Source: Bifidobacterium sp.
GTDB lineage: Bacteria > Actinomycetota > Actinomycetes > Actinomycetales > Bifidobacteriaceae
NCBI RefSeq assembly: GCF_022647885.1
Contig: NZ_JALCLM010000001.1
Coordinates: 1,782,610 to 1,846,609, forward strand
DNA length: 64,000 nt
Direction: 5' to 3'
Shown here: positions 35,515 through 44,699 of the stretch, piece by piece
Layout of the letters: every line of letters starts with the position of its first letter
How positions within the stretch are numbered: position 1 is the first letter of the stretch
The notes under the pieces: model-generated
Database searches by the model: none
Seen by the model: the letters and a program-made list of their open reading frames with translations, nothing else
Told to the model about the DNA's origin: nothing
Position numbers and translations under genes: made by a program

Positions 35515-36438
35515 TCAGTGCGCGCGAGGATGAGCTAGAGTATATGCCTCGATGAGGTTATCGGGACTCACATGAGTGTAAATCTGCGTAGTGGTTACCG
35601 AAGAGTGCCCCAGAAGCTCCTGAACCGTGCGAACATCAGCGCCTCCCTGAATCAGATGCGTAGCAAAAGAGTGTCTAAGTGTGTGGGGATGAAGAGGACG
35701 GGTGATGCCTGCTCTGTGACCAGCGAGTTGAACTATTTCCCAGACTGACTGGCGTGACAGACGTTTACCACGTTTATTAAGCATGACTGCCGACCGTTCG
35801 ACAACTCTTGTCGATTTACGTTGTAAAGCCGGTCTACCTACATTGAGGTAATGCTGCATCGCCTCCAACGCATAAGATCCAAAAGGTACCAGGCGTTGTT
35901 TTGAACCTTTTCCTGTCAATTTCACTACGCAGGATTCCAAATCAATATCAGCAATATCCATGCCTACAACCTCAGATACGCGTGCGCCTGTCGCGTACAT
36001 AAATTCCAGTAGAGCCTTATCTCTCAACACAACTGGATCGCTCGCCCCTCCACACTGTGCAGCATCAAGCAATGCACTGACTTCATCAATGGTGAGCACA
36101 TCAGGAAGCTGCTGGCCTGATTTAGGTGCTTTCACCCTCTCTGATACGTCCACGGTCACCACATGTTGTTTGAGTGCAAAACGATGAAACTCGTGAATTG
36201 AGGCAAGACGTCGCGCTCTACTTCTGCTACTTTCCGAAGCTAAAGTGGTAATAAATGATTCCACGTCATCACTAGTAACATCTGCTATATCGTTGATGCC
36301 TCGCTGCTCTATATATGCGATGTATTTATGCAAGTCAGAAGAGTAAGCGCTTACTGTAGCCTTCGACAGGCCACGTTCCACACCGGTATAAGCGAGGAAC
36401 TGCTCAAGTAATTCCTGATAATAATTGGTATCGCTCAT
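35515..36438 (-). CDS. xerD: Tyrosine recombinase XerD
   Basis: Partner of XerC in dimer resolution; 307 residues. N-terminal domain ending RARRLASIHEFHRFAL, catalytic domain with YATGARVSEVVGMDIADID, KGSKQRLVPFG, HTLRHSFATHLIQGGADVRTVQELLGHSSVTTTQIYTHVS region with the catalytic His-Arg-His-Tyr set. Start ATG 36438, without a clear ribosome binding site; an in-frame GTG lies nine bases upstream. In related actinobacteria xerD is directly upstream of parA-scpA-scpB; here potD and the amidohydrolase lie between. Confidence 0.94.
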   Translation of the reverse strand: MSDTNYYQELLEQFLAYTGVERGLSKATVSAYSSDLHKYIAYIEQRGINDIADVTSDDVESFITTLASESSRSRARRLASIHEFHRFALKQHVVTVDVSERVKAPKSGQQLPDVLTIDEVSALLDAAQCGGASDPVVLRDKALLEFMYATGARVSEVVGMDIADIDLESCVVKLTGKGSKQRLVPFGSYALEAMQHYLNVGRPALQRKSTRVVERSAVMLNKRGKRLSRQSVWEIVQLAGHRAGITRPLHPHTLRHSFATHLIQGGADVRTVQELLGHSSVTTTQIYTHVSPDNLIEAYTLAHPRAH

Positions 36439-36629
36439 CTTGCGCACGGTCCGTAACTATGCCATCTATGACGTATCTGGCCTTGTATGCTCCGACGCGG
36501 TAACAGTAATGCATCTGGCGAAAAACGATATGAGCTGCCAGACGATGACATGAACTTCATAAGTTGCATCCTATCCGCAAATATCGTTTTTACATCCCTC
36601 TGTAAGGCGAAATCACACCTTGCTGCCGT

Positions 36630-36739
36630 TTGTGTAGGGATTTCCATTAAGACTGCCCTCACACCAAACCGGAAAATGGCGAGATTTCAGGCTTCTTGCT
36701 ATTGTGACCACACCGATTCGCTCATTAATCCCTACACAA
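36630..36739 (-). repeat. 110-bp inverted-repeat element, copy 3
   Basis: Ends TTGTGTAGGGATT (36630-36642) and AATCCCTACACAA (36727-36739), flanked on both sides by further pairing bases (CGTT / AACG). On the minus strand the central motif AATCTCGCCATT starts at offset 54, exactly as in the other copies. Confidence 0.8.
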
Positions 36740-36833
36740 ACGAACAGCAGTCACAGACCAGCGCCTATTCATGTACATATTTGTACAGTATTAATTCAGT
36801 TTGGCTGATTCAAGATACAAAAGTATACAAAAT

Positions 36834-36868
36834 ACGCCATGACCCCGCACTCGGCGAGGTCATGGCGT
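36834..36868 (-). terminator. Terminator of infC-rpmI-rplT
   Basis: On the minus strand ACGCCATGACC ... GGTCATGGCGT (11-bp perfect stem, 13-base loop) followed by ATTTTGT, 35 bases after the rplT stop. Confidence 0.85.
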
Positions 36869-36902
36869 TACTACAATGCAGTGAAATTACAGATTAGTGT
36901 AA

Positions 36903-37286
36903 TCAGGCAGCAACTGGTGCATTAACATCTTCGGGCAATGCCTTCTTGGCTTCAGCGACAATAGCGCTGAAAGTCTCAGGATCACTTACAGCCAGTTCAG
37001 CAAGCGCGCGACGATCGAGATCGATGTCAGCGAGACGCAAGCCCTGGATGAAGCGGTTGTACGTTATTCCCTCAGCGCGGACAGCTGCATTAATGCGCTG
37101 GATCCACAGTTTACGGAAATCACCCTTACGTGCCTTACGGTCACGGAAGCTGTAATTATATGAGTGGAGCAGTTGCTCCTTGGCCTTGCGGTACAGACGT
37201 GAACGCTGCCCACGGTAGCCGGAAGCCCTTTCGAGTACGGTGCGACGCTTCTTATGAGCGTTCACTGCGCGCTTAACACGTGCCAT
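36903..37286 (-). CDS. rplT: 50S ribosomal protein L20
   Basis: 127 residues. Recognised from [25 protein letters not shown] and [39 protein letters not shown], the rRNA-binding helices of L20. Binds 23S rRNA early in assembly. Preceded by GGAAC and 42 bases after rpmI in the infC-rpmI-rplT operon. Length is slightly above the usual 117 because of a short Ala-rich tail. Confidence 0.98.
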   Translation of the reverse strand: MARVKRAVNAHKKRRTVLERASGYRGQRSRLYRKAKEQLLHSYNYSFRDRKARKGDFRKLWIQRINAAVRAEGITYNRFIQGLRLADIDLDRRALAELAVSDPETFSAIVAEAKKALPEDVNAPVAA

Positions 37287-37328
37287 TATTGTTCCTCAGC
37301 TTTCTTGGATTTTTGGCTTTGGGCCGGC

Positions 37329-37523
37329 TCAGTGGTTGAGCAGCTTCTTCATTTTCTTGGACTGGCTTGGTGCGAGCACCTGATCTGCAGCCAGCGCACG
37401 ACGCTTACGCGCAGACTTATGCTCAAGGTTGTGGCGCATTGCGCTTCCTACCTGCATCAGCTTGCCCGTGCCGGTGACACGCACGCGCTTGGACGCGGCG
37501 GAATTACTTTTCATCTTCGGCAT
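37329..37523 (-). CDS. rpmI: 50S ribosomal protein L35
   Basis: 64 residues, basic. [21 protein letters not shown] and [14 protein letters not shown] are diagnostic. The ATG overlaps the infC 3' end by 20 bases, with AAGGAGG in the infC coding sequence, so translation is coupled to infC. Confidence 0.98.
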   Translation of the reverse strand: MPKMKSNSAASKRVRVTGTGKLMQVGSAMRHNLEHKSARKRRALAADQVLAPSQSKKMKKLLNH

Positions 37524-38289
37524 TGCTGCCCTCCTTGGTTGTTGTCTTGTTCACAGAAGTCTTTGCGGAGGCTACCGCATGCATCCCCTTCGCAGCAACA
37601 GATGTTGCCGGCTTCGAGGCTTTCGGTGAAGTCGAAGCGTTGTGGATTCTTTCTCCTAACGCAGCTGCGCTCTGAGGTTTAGAGTCCTGCTTCGCAGCCA
37701 GACGTGCTGCCTGACGTGCCTGACGCTCTGCCTTGGCCTGGTCGCCACGACGGCGCTGCTCTGATTGCGTATGCACCTTCTTGCCCTTTGGAGCAAGGGT
37801 CATGATGATATTACGACCCTCCTGCTTTGGGGAAGATTCAATGCTGCCAAGATCAGAAATCTCATCGGCAAGACGGCGTAACAACTCGACACCGCCGATA
37901 GGGCGGGACTGCTCGCGTCCGCGAAGCATAATGGTGACTTTAACCTTGTCACCACCCTGAAGAAAGCGGCTTACATGCCCTTTCTTGACCTCGAAATCAT
38001 GGCTGTCAATCTTGAGGCGGAAACGGATTTCCTTGACCTCAGCAGTGCTTTGATTACGACGGGCCTCTCGGGCCTTAATCTTCTCGGTGTACTTGAATTT
38101 GCCGTAATCGATGAGCTTGGTCACCGGTGGTTTGGCGTTCGGCGCCACCTCGACCAAATCGAGATTCGCCTCCCGTGCCAGATTGAGCGCGACCGAGGTT
38201 GCAATAACCCCCACCTGTTCGCCATTTGGTCCGATCAGGCGTACTTGGGGTACTCGAATCTCGTCGTTGATCCGTGGTTCGTCGCTAAT
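37504..38289 (-). CDS. infC: Translation initiation factor IF-3, probable ATT start
   Basis: Keeps the 30S subunit free and checks start codons. The IF-3 domains run from [19 protein letters not shown] to [15 protein letters not shown] and end near residue 175; a further 85 residues are Ala/Lys/Ser-rich, as in other actinobacteria. AAGGAG lies five bases before an ATT codon (38287-38289) exactly where the protein family begins, and no ATG or GTG fits. ATT is the classic infC start used for autoregulation by IF-3 discrimination. About 261 residues. Confidence 0.93.
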   Translation of the reverse strand: MSDEPRINDEIRVPQVRLIGPNGEQVGVIATSVALNLAREANLDLVEVAPNAKPPVTKLIDYGKFKYTEKIKAREARRNQSTAEVKEIRFRLKIDSHDFEVKKGHVSRFLQGGDKVKVTIMLRGREQSRPIGGVELLRRLADEISDLGSIESSPKQEGRNIIMTLAPKGKKVHTQSEQRRRGDQAKAERQARQAARLAAKQDSKPQSAAALGERIHNASTSPKASKPATSVAAKGMHAVASAKTSVNKTTTKEGSNAEDEK

Positions 38290-38556
38290 GATGACTCCTT
38301 CGCTTACTACTATTCGTGGAGCCTCGTCTAGATACTTGCATATATCGTTGGATTCAGTGCATAGCCGATTGCACGCCAGAATAGACATCACATAGATGCC
38401 ACTATTCACAGCAGCAATTCATAACGTAGCGTTATAACACGCTACAACAGGCTTATGCCTTGAACCCGAAGCCATGCAAGGCTTCCAGGTGGGAAGTTCC
38501 GCTTTCTTGATTGCTCAAGCCTTGTAGATAATACCACATACCTTCGAATGTTGTAA
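38290..38556 (-). promoter_or_regulatory. infC promoter and long leader
   Basis: On the minus strand TTACAA (38551-38556), 17-base spacer, TATTAT (38528-38533), giving a leader of about 230 bases before the infC start. The leader contains several inverted repeats, for instance GAAGCC/GGCTTC near 38470, and could be the regulatory leader known for infC-rpmI-rplT operons. No specific class is recognised. Confidence 0.65.
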
Positions 38557-38608
38557 CCACAGCACAAATTCAGTGCTGTAATACTTTTCTACGAAACTTG
38601 GCAGTTGC

Positions 38609-39577
38609 CTAATCCAAGTCTGAGAGATATGCTCCATAACCTTCTTGCTCCATCTCATCCTTGGGCACGAAACGCAACGATGCTGAGTTCATGCAATAAC
38701 GTAGACCGCCGCGCTCCGCTGGACCATCGTCAAAAACATGGCCAAGATGAATCTGAGTTTCCGCAGTGCGGATCTCAGTGCGGGGCCGACCAGGAATTGT
38801 ATGGTCGCTATGCTCAGTCACTACATCCGGCGAAATGGTCTTGGAGAAAGCAGGCCAGCCGCAACCCGAATCGAATTTATCTTTCGAAAGAAACAATGGC
38901 TTGCCGCTGACCACATCTACATAAATTCCCGCTTCGAAGGTGTTGTCATAAGCGTTGGTAAATGGCATTTCAGTTGCTGCATGCTGTGTAACTTCATACT
39001 GTTCGCGGTTAAGCTGCCATATCTGTTCGATGTACCGCTGACGATTAGCTACATTCTGAATCTTCGCTATCGAAATGTGACAGTAACCGCCAGGATTGTT
39101 GTTCAGATAATCTTGATGGTAGCTTTCTGCTGGATAAAAATTGCGTAACGGCTCAGCCTCAACGGCGGGGGTCTTCCCCTCTCTCTGAGCCAATTCATCA
39201 AGAGCCTGACGAAATACATGCTCTTGCTCGGTCTGCATATGTGCCGGCCAATACAAGCCTGATCGATACTGCCTACCTACGTCGTTACCTTGTTGGTTAA
39301 TCGCGAAAGGATCAATGACATCGAGGAACAGTAGCACCAAGGTGCGCAAACTTACTCGTTCAGGGTCAAACTCAACTTCAACCGCTTCAACAGCATCTGT
39401 GCCCCCATCACAAACCTCTTCATAGCTTGGATTTGGCTTATGAGACTGGGCATAGCCCACCACGGTGTTCAACACACCATCAACACCCTGAAGGTAACGT
39501 TCCATACCCCAGAAACATCCTCCAGCAACAACCGTTTTTCCGCTCTTCGAAACTACATCCATCGACACTGTATTCAT
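38609..39577 (-). CDS. msrAB: Bifunctional methionine sulfoxide reductase MsrA-MsrB
   Basis: Repairs oxidised methionine of both stereochemistries. MsrA domain (about 15-175) has the GCFWG catalytic motif, and [14 protein letters not shown]; MsrB domain (about 195-320) has [10 protein letters not shown], and [11 protein letters not shown] with the catalytic Cys. One zinc-binding CxxC pair of MsrB is not evident. Start ATG 39577 chosen because the GCFWG domain then begins at the usual distance; no clear ribosome site. The frame opens 72 bases earlier at GTG. Same strand as infC but after its own region. Confidence 0.93.
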   Translation of the reverse strand: MNTVSMDVVSKSGKTVVAGGCFWGMERYLQGVDGVLNTVVGYAQSHKPNPSYEEVCDGGTDAVEAVEVEFDPERVSLRTLVLLFLDVIDPFAINQQGNDVGRQYRSGLYWPAHMQTEQEHVFRQALDELAQREGKTPAVEAEPLRNFYPAESYHQDYLNNNPGGYCHISIAKIQNVANRQRYIEQIWQLNREQYEVTQHAATEMPFTNAYDNTFEAGIYVDVVSGKPLFLSKDKFDSGCGWPAFSKTISPDVVTEHSDHTIPGRPRTEIRTAETQIHLGHVFDDGPAERGGLRYCMNSASLRFVPKDEMEQEGYGAYLSDLD

Positions 39578-39688
39578 GGCACCAGTATCCGCCGAAGAAG
39601 GTGCGCATCCAAGCTTCTCCACTCTTGGCGCAACGCTTGCATGGTGCACTTAGCGACAAGACATGTCGCCTTGAGCTACTGAAAGTCA

Positions 39689-41383
39689 CTACTGCATCTG
39701 CATGAGGCCTGAGATACCTTGAGTGCGAAGCACTTCCTTATAAGGCCCCGCTTGCTGAGCAATCAGTTCATCGATAGCCCTCATGCCTAGTAGCTCTACT
39801 GGTGCTTTATCATCAGTAAGTACCAGTGAATCATTACCAACATTTCCTCTATCGACCGTCACAAACCGCGAAGCCACCTCACCCATATAACTGGTGAGTG
39901 CAGTATCGCCGGTAAGGTCTTCAGTACGTTGTTGCAACGCTGAAGCCTGAGAGGCTTGCTGCATCGTAGCATCAGCGGCGACTTTCTTCGAGGAAGTCTT
40001 GTGCTCTGCACTTGGTGCCTTGGCAAACAGCTCCCTATTCGTTGTGCCTGGAACATCGGCCATCACCACCGATTCGAGATTTGTTCCTTCGTTGAACACA
40101 CTGGAAATGGTGGCCTGCAATGCTTGATTAATCGATCCCTCTCCATCAGAAATCATATTCATGTTCACCACCATCACTCCCCCTGGATTCAAATGTTGGC
40201 GAACCGATGTGAAAAATTCACTGGATGACATTTGGAAGGGAATGGTGATGTCTTGATAGGCATCAACCATGATTACATCGAATCGTTGTTTGCTGCCCTC
40301 TAACCAGGCACGACCATCGTAAGTACTTACTGGAATGTCGGAGGGCTCATCAAAGTATCTTCCGGCTAGATTCGTGATGGATTGGTCAATTTCCACACCT
40401 TGGATGCTCATATCTGGGTAGTATTCGCGTAATTGCCGAGCGTATGTGCCCGTTCCCATACCGAGAATTAAGGCTGAATCAGCTTTATCAGCAAGTGCAG
40501 GAGCCGCGAGCGCAGTGTCGTAATACAGACCAGTGAGCCCGCCCTCCTTCATAGTCACCGACTGCACGCCAAAGAGCACATTGGTCGAAAGGATAGTCCG
40601 ATCTGCCAAAGTCTTGACCTGTAAATAGTTGTAAATCGATTCGCCTTCGTAAGTTAGTTTGCCTTCCCAGAAGGCAAAACCGGTCAGCGGGGAAAGCACT
40701 GCGGATACGACGAATATCACGATGCTGACGGCGCTGGCAACACGTTGCACCTTTGCTGCTGCGAAATAAATGATAGGGAGTGCCAGCAGAAGCCCTGAGA
40801 AAATGAGGAAAGTCACGAAGGTTCCCGCTGCCGGAATAGTAACGAAAGTCGGCAGAAAAGTGCCAAGAATGGAACCGACTGTATTGCACGCACCGAGTCT
40901 GCCAACGATTGTCGCATTATCTTCCAAGGAATCTGTAGTGAATTTGACCAATCCTGGAGTAACTGTTCCCAGCAAAAACAGCGGCGGGACGAAAATAATC
41001 ATGCAACTAACGAATGCAGCAATCACTAAGAAATTCGTTGAAACAGTAATAATAAGTAACCCTGATATAAGAATGATGATGTACTTGCCCACCAGAGGAA
41101 TCAACGCAATCCAGACGGCCGCAATCAGAATGCGCATATATAGGCGATCCGGATTAGGATCTTTGTCGGCTCGACGCCCTCCCCACATATTTCCCAAGGC
41201 CAAGGCAATCATAATGGTGCCAATAATGATGGTCCAGACAATTTGAGAGCTCGAAAAATATGGTGCGAGTAAGCGTGATGCTCCTAGTTCGGCCGCCATC
41301 ACCGCCATTCCCGAGAAAAATTCCGTGATGTATAAGAATGTTTTTGACCGCAAAATCGGTCTGACGGACGTTGTCTTCTGCAT
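39689..41383 (-). CDS. Membrane-fused spermidine synthase-like protein
   Basis: 564 residues. Residues 1-225 carry seven or so hydrophobic segments (such as SSSQIVWTIIIGTIMIALALG); residues 230-560 form a spermidine synthase-like Rossmann domain with LILGMGTGTYARQLREYYPD, VEIDQSI and DVIMVDAYQDITIPFQMSS. Such fusions exist in actinobacteria; many lack real synthase activity, and the GGGDG-type loop is GMGTG here. Its function is unproven; the potD gene 6 kb away is the only other polyamine-like hint. Monocistronic. Confidence 0.82.
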   Translation of the reverse strand: MQKTTSVRPILRSKTFLYITEFFSGMAVMAAELGASRLLAPYFSSSQIVWTIIIGTIMIALALGNMWGGRRADKDPNPDRLYMRILIAAVWIALIPLVGKYIIILISGLLIITVSTNFLVIAAFVSCMIIFVPPLFLLGTVTPGLVKFTTDSLEDNATIVGRLGACNTVGSILGTFLPTFVTIPAAGTFVTFLIFSGLLLALPIIYFAAAKVQRVASAVSIVIFVVSAVLSPLTGFAFWEGKLTYEGESIYNYLQVKTLADRTILSTNVLFGVQSVTMKEGGLTGLYYDTALAAPALADKADSALILGMGTGTYARQLREYYPDMSIQGVEIDQSITNLAGRYFDEPSDIPVSTYDGRAWLEGSKQRFDVIMVDAYQDITIPFQMSSSEFFTSVRQHLNPGGVMVVNMNMISDGEGSINQALQATISSVFNEGTNLESVVMADVPGTTNRELFAKAPSAEHKTSSKKVAADATMQQASQASALQQRTEDLTGDTALTSYMGEVASRFVTVDRGNVGNDSLVLTDDKAPVELLGMRAIDELIAQQAGPYKEVLRTQGISGLMQMQ

Positions 41384-41526
41384 GCAGCCCCCATGGTCAC
41401 GGTATGCTCTCTCTTCACAAACGATACAGGCTGTGTGTCACTACGCCCTAAGATTGAGTTTCAGATAACACCTGACAACATTCTTGACAACGCGTGGTTC
41501 TTCTACAACATATGGAACGGAGCTCG

Positions 41527-42249
41527 ATGAACACCACAAAGCATGGCATCATCTTCGGAGCCGGTGAGTATTTCGATACACAGCCGGATACCATTGCGGG
41601 AGCACTCGTTATCGCAGCAGACGGTGGTTACGATGCTGCTATGTCGTTTGGATTCACTCCTGATGCCATCATCGGAGACTTTGATTCTCTGGAGGGCGAT
41701 ATCCCTGACAGTGGGCACACCGTGCGACTTCATCCTGAAAAAGATGACACCGATATGCTGTCAGCATTCAAAATCGGATGGCAGCAGGGGGCTCGGATAT
41801 TCGATGTTTACGGCGGACTCGGAGGCCGTCTCGACCATACAATCGGTAACTTGCAACTCCTCTCGGACATCGCGCAGCACGGGGGTATCGCGTTCTTGCA
41901 TGGCGCAGACACTATCGTGACAGCAATCAGCAACGCAAAGCTAAGTTTCCCTGCAAATAAGGTTGAGGCGCGCAGAATGGTATCCGTTTTTTCTCATTCA
42001 GATTCTTCATACGATGTGACAGAAATAGGGCTGAAATATGAGCTCGACCACGTGCGGCTGCGCAACGACCATCCTCTTGGCATTAGCAATGAATTCAGAG
42101 TGAACACACCCGCCACGGTTTCCGTTGGCAAGGGCACACTCATCATCACCTTCCCCAGCGAGGCTCCGCCCCCCGAGTGGACGGGCAATATTACCCCCAC
42201 CGCAACTCTCGGCCCCATAGATGACCACATTTCCTCACTACTGGCCTGA
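41527..42249 (+). CDS. thiN: Thiamine diphosphokinase
   Basis: Transfers pyrophosphate from ATP to thiamine to give TPP. 240 residues with the family pattern VIAADGGYDAAMSFGFTPDAIIGDFDSLEG, HPEKDDTDMLSAFKIGWQQGA and GGLGGRLDHTIGNLQLL. The ATG at 41527 follows GGAG four bases upstream; the frame starts at 41494. Preceded on the opposite strand by the spermidine synthase-like gene and followed by a 73-bp element. Confidence 0.93.
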   Translation: MNTTKHGIIFGAGEYFDTQPDTIAGALVIAADGGYDAAMSFGFTPDAIIGDFDSLEGDIPDSGHTVRLHPEKDDTDMLSAFKIGWQQGARIFDVYGGLGGRLDHTIGNLQLLSDIAQHGGIAFLHGADTIVTAISNAKLSFPANKVEARRMVSVFSHSDSSYDVTEIGLKYELDHVRLRNDHPLGISNEFRVNTPATVSVGKGTLIITFPSEAPPPEWTGNITPTATLGPIDDHISSLLA

Positions 42250-42266
42250 ACTACTGGCCGGATTTG

Positions 42267-42339
42267 AGATAACTGCGATAAAAGTTGGTTTCAGAAGCAC
42301 TTTTTTCAGGATATATCTCCACTTTTATCGCAGTTATCT
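42267..42339. repeat. 73-bp palindromic element, copy 2
   Basis: AGATAACTGCGATAAAAGT and its perfect complement, 19-bp arms. The central part has T6C at offsets 34-40, close to copy 3. It starts 18 bases after the thiN stop and may terminate it. Confidence 0.85.
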
Positions 42340-42369
42340 TCGTGATGGACTTTACTGGAGGGTATGAGT

Positions 42370-42747
42370 ATGGTTTCAGAAGAACAGCACGCTGAGGCGT
42401 TGTTTGTGTGTTACACCAAGTGTTCAACGTGTGCGAAGGCACGTAAGTGGCTCAACGAACATCACATCAACTTCCATGAGCGAGACATCAAAACCGACAA
42501 CCCAACAGCAGAGGAATTGACCTTATGGCATAACCTCAGCGGTATGCCAATCCGGAGATTGTTTAACACCTCTGGTCAGTTGTACCGGCAGCTCAATATG
42601 AAAGACCGGCTACCGTCGATGAGCACCGAAGAGGCAGTAGCAATACTCTCCACAGACGGCATGTTAGTTAAGCGTCCCATTCTCGTCCAAGGCCAGCAAG
42701 TGCTAGTCGGATTTAACGAAGAAGCATGGTCAGGAGCTTTGCTCTAA
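42370..42747 (+). CDS. ArsC/Spx family thioredoxin-fold protein
   Basis: About 125 residues. Begins FVCYTKCSTCAKARKWLNEHHINFHERDIK, with the CSTC redox pair of the ArsC/Spx/YffB group, and contains the MPIRRLFNTSG and LLVKRPILV-like region (MLVKRPILVQGQQVLVGF). Whether it reduces arsenate, controls transcription like Spx, or serves in a glutaredoxin/mycothiol-dependent role cannot be read; no ars genes are next to it. GGAGGG lies seven bases before the ATG at 42370; another ATG is at 42364. Confidence 0.88.
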   Translation: MVSEEQHAEALFVCYTKCSTCAKARKWLNEHHINFHERDIKTDNPTAEELTLWHNLSGMPIRRLFNTSGQLYRQLNMKDRLPSMSTEEAVAILSTDGMLVKRPILVQGQQVLVGFNEEAWSGALL

Positions 42748-42848
42748 GTACAGGCGGCGCATTAGAGTTGTCCTTGTTATAAAAGTTGACCACGGCACCT
42801 TGCGTTTCATGCATAAGCGCCATGGCCTAATCCCTGAGGGAGATATAC

Positions 42849-43901
42849 ATGACAGTAAAGATTGGCATCAACGGCTTCGGTCGTATTGGTCGTCTCGCAT
42901 TCCGTCGTATCTTCGAGCTGCAGCATCGCGGCGGCGAGGCCGGTGACATCGAGGTCGCAGCAATCAACGATCTGACCACGCCTTCGATGCTGGCATACCT
43001 GCTGAAGTACGATAGCACCCACGGCACCTTCAAGCATGATGACGGCACTCCAGTCGAGGTAACCTCAACTGATACCTCAATCGTTGTAGACGGCAAGGAA
43101 TACACGGTATACGCCGAGCGCGATGCCTCCAATATTCCTTGGGTTAAGAACGACGGCGTTGAGTTTGTGCTCGAATGCACCGGCTTCTACACCTCCGCAG
43201 CCAAGTCCCAGGCTCACTTGGATGCAGGCGCCAAGAAGGTTCTTATCTCCGCTCCTGCAAAGGACGACGTTCCTACCGTTGTTTATGGTGTGAACCACGA
43301 GATTTTGAAGGCTTCGGATTCTATTGTTTCCGCTGGATCCTGCACCACCAATTCACTGGCCGCTATGGTCAAGCTGCTTGACGACAAGTTTGGCGTCAAG
43401 GTTGGCTTCATGACCACCATCCACGCTTACACCGGCACCCAGATGATTCTGGACGGCCCTCGTGGAAGCAAGCCACGCGCCAACCGTGCAGCCGCAATCA
43501 ACACCATCGAACACTCCACCGGTGCCGCCAAGGCCATCGGCAAGGTTGTTCCTTCTGTTGACGGCAAGCTGCAGGGCCACGCACAGCGCGTTGCCATCCC
43601 TGACGGCTCAGTCACCGAGCTGACCACCATCCTGGGCAAGAAGGTCACCGTTGACGAAATCAACGACACCTTCAAGGCCGCCTTCTCCGATACCGATTAC
43701 TTCGGTTACAACGGTGATGGCATCGTGACCTCTGATATCGTCGGCGACACCCACGGTGGCGTTTTCGATCCAACCCAGACCGATGTTAATGATGCAGATG
43801 GCGAACAGCTCGTCCGCACCGTTTCCTTCTACGATAACGAGTATGGATTCACTTCAAACATGATTCGTACCCTGCTCTACTTCGCTGAGATCTCTGAGTG
43901 A
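42849..43901 (+). CDS. gap: Glyceraldehyde-3-phosphate dehydrogenase, type I
   Basis: Central glycolytic (and bifid shunt) enzyme, 350 residues. NAD-binding [18 protein letters not shown]; catalytic [17 protein letters not shown] with the Cys thiolate; [56 protein letters not shown] precedes the ATG. Codon choice is strongly biased (CTG, ACC, AAG), as expected for an abundant protein. Followed by a strong terminator. Confidence 0.98.
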   Translation: MTVKIGINGFGRIGRLAFRRIFELQHRGGEAGDIEVAAINDLTTPSMLAYLLKYDSTHGTFKHDDGTPVEVTSTDTSIVVDGKEYTVYAERDASNIPWVKNDGVEFVLECTGFYTSAAKSQAHLDAGAKKVLISAPAKDDVPTVVYGVNHEILKASDSIVSAGSCTTNSLAAMVKLLDDKFGVKVGFMTTIHAYTGTQMILDGPRGSKPRANRAAAINTIEHSTGAAKAIGKVVPSVDGKLQGHAQRVAIPDGSVTELTTILGKKVTVDEINDTFKAAFSDTDYFGYNGDGIVTSDIVGDTHGGVFDPTQTDVNDADGEQLVRTVSFYDNEYGFTSNMIRTLLYFAEISE

Positions 43902-43922
43902 ACTAGCACCATCGTATAAGCG

Positions 43923-43957
43923 AAGAGCCCGCCGGAGTTACTCTGGCGGGCTCTTTG
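43923..43957 (+). terminator. Terminator of gap
   Basis: AAGAGCCCGCCGGAG-TTAC-TCTGGCGGGCTCTT followed by TGTTA, 22 bases after the gap stop codon. Confidence 0.92.
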
Positions 43958-44038
43958 TTATCCCTATGGCGTAGCATCGCCACACCACCTAGAACATAGC
44001 TACAACTAACATCAACAAACGGAGAAGGTCTAACAAGG

Positions 44039-44557
44039 ATGGGCAAAAGTTCTAAGAAATCACGGCAACACAACAGCTCAGCTTCCACACCAGCTACCGT
44101 GATGCTCGAACAAGCGGGCATCCCATTCAACGTGTATGAATACGAGCATTCGTCTGACCATATGGACAATGGCTATGGGCTGGAAGCTGTTGAGAAGCTG
44201 GGCAAGGATGCTCAACAAATCTTCAAAACCCTTATGGCAGATTCAGGAGATCAACGTGTGATTGGTATCGTTCCAGTTACTGGGCACCTCGATTTGAAAG
44301 CTCTCGCTGCGAGTGTGGGAGTTAAGAAACTTTCAATGGCCAATCCCAAAATTGCTCAACGTGAAAGTGGCTACGTCCTTGGCGGCATCTCACCATTAGG
44401 TCAACGCAGTAACCACACCACAGTGCTAGATGACAGTGCTTTGCAGTTCGACGAGATTCTTGTCTCTGGCGGTAAGCGCGGATTCGATATTGGTATCAAT
44501 CCACACGCATTATTGGATGTGCTCAAAGCAACTCATGCACCTATCGCCACCTGGTGA
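44039..44557 (+). CDS. ybaK: Aminoacyl-tRNA deacylase YbaK (Cys-tRNA(Pro) editing)
   Basis: 172 residues. Trans-editing enzyme that hydrolyses mischarged Cys-tRNA(Pro). The YbaK core is seen from TVMLEQAGIPFNVYEYEH, with DAQQIFKTLMADSGD (conserved Lys), LDLKALAASVGVKKLSMA, and GGISPLGQRSNHTTVLD-like GYVLGGISPLGQR; ends KRGFDIGINPHALLDVLKA. The ATG follows AAGG closely. The basic N-terminal 18 residues are outside the domain. Convergent with ispH. Confidence 0.93.
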   Translation: MGKSSKKSRQHNSSASTPATVMLEQAGIPFNVYEYEHSSDHMDNGYGLEAVEKLGKDAQQIFKTLMADSGDQRVIGIVPVTGHLDLKALAASVGVKKLSMANPKIAQRESGYVLGGISPLGQRSNHTTVLDDSALQFDEILVSGGKRGFDIGINPHALLDVLKATHAPIATW

Positions 44558-44573
44558 ATTCACACGGTGTGGA

Positions 44574-44641
44574 TTAGCACAGCATAAATTAGCACAACGC
44601 GAATAGTAGGTGTGATTTAGCACGTATATAGTGCTATTCGC
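44574..44641. repeat. TTAGCAC repeats and hairpin between ybaK and ispH
   Basis: TTAGCAC occurs three times (44574, 44589, 44617), then its near-complement GTGCTA, and GCGAATAG (44599-44606) pairs with CTATTCGC (44634-44641). It sits in a convergent gap and may act as bidirectional terminator. Confidence 0.55.
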
Positions 44642-44699
44642 ACCGCGCTGTCGACTCAGCATCATTCGTGCATCTTTGATGGATGCGCCCCTGCTGGAA

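Larger units (their letters stand above)
36439..36902. other. Gap between xerD and rplT
   Basis: 464 bp holding the rplT terminator at 36834-36868, the 110-bp element copy 3, and the xerD promoter region. I see no further gene. Confidence 0.6.

Noticed and set aside
8791..36739. 110-bp elements as a CRISPR array
   Set aside because: Three copies 11-16 kb apart, not tandem, and no cas genes.
44599..44641. Strong intrinsic terminator for ispH or ybaK
   Set aside because: The stem is short and no T-run follows on either strand; kept only as a repeat.
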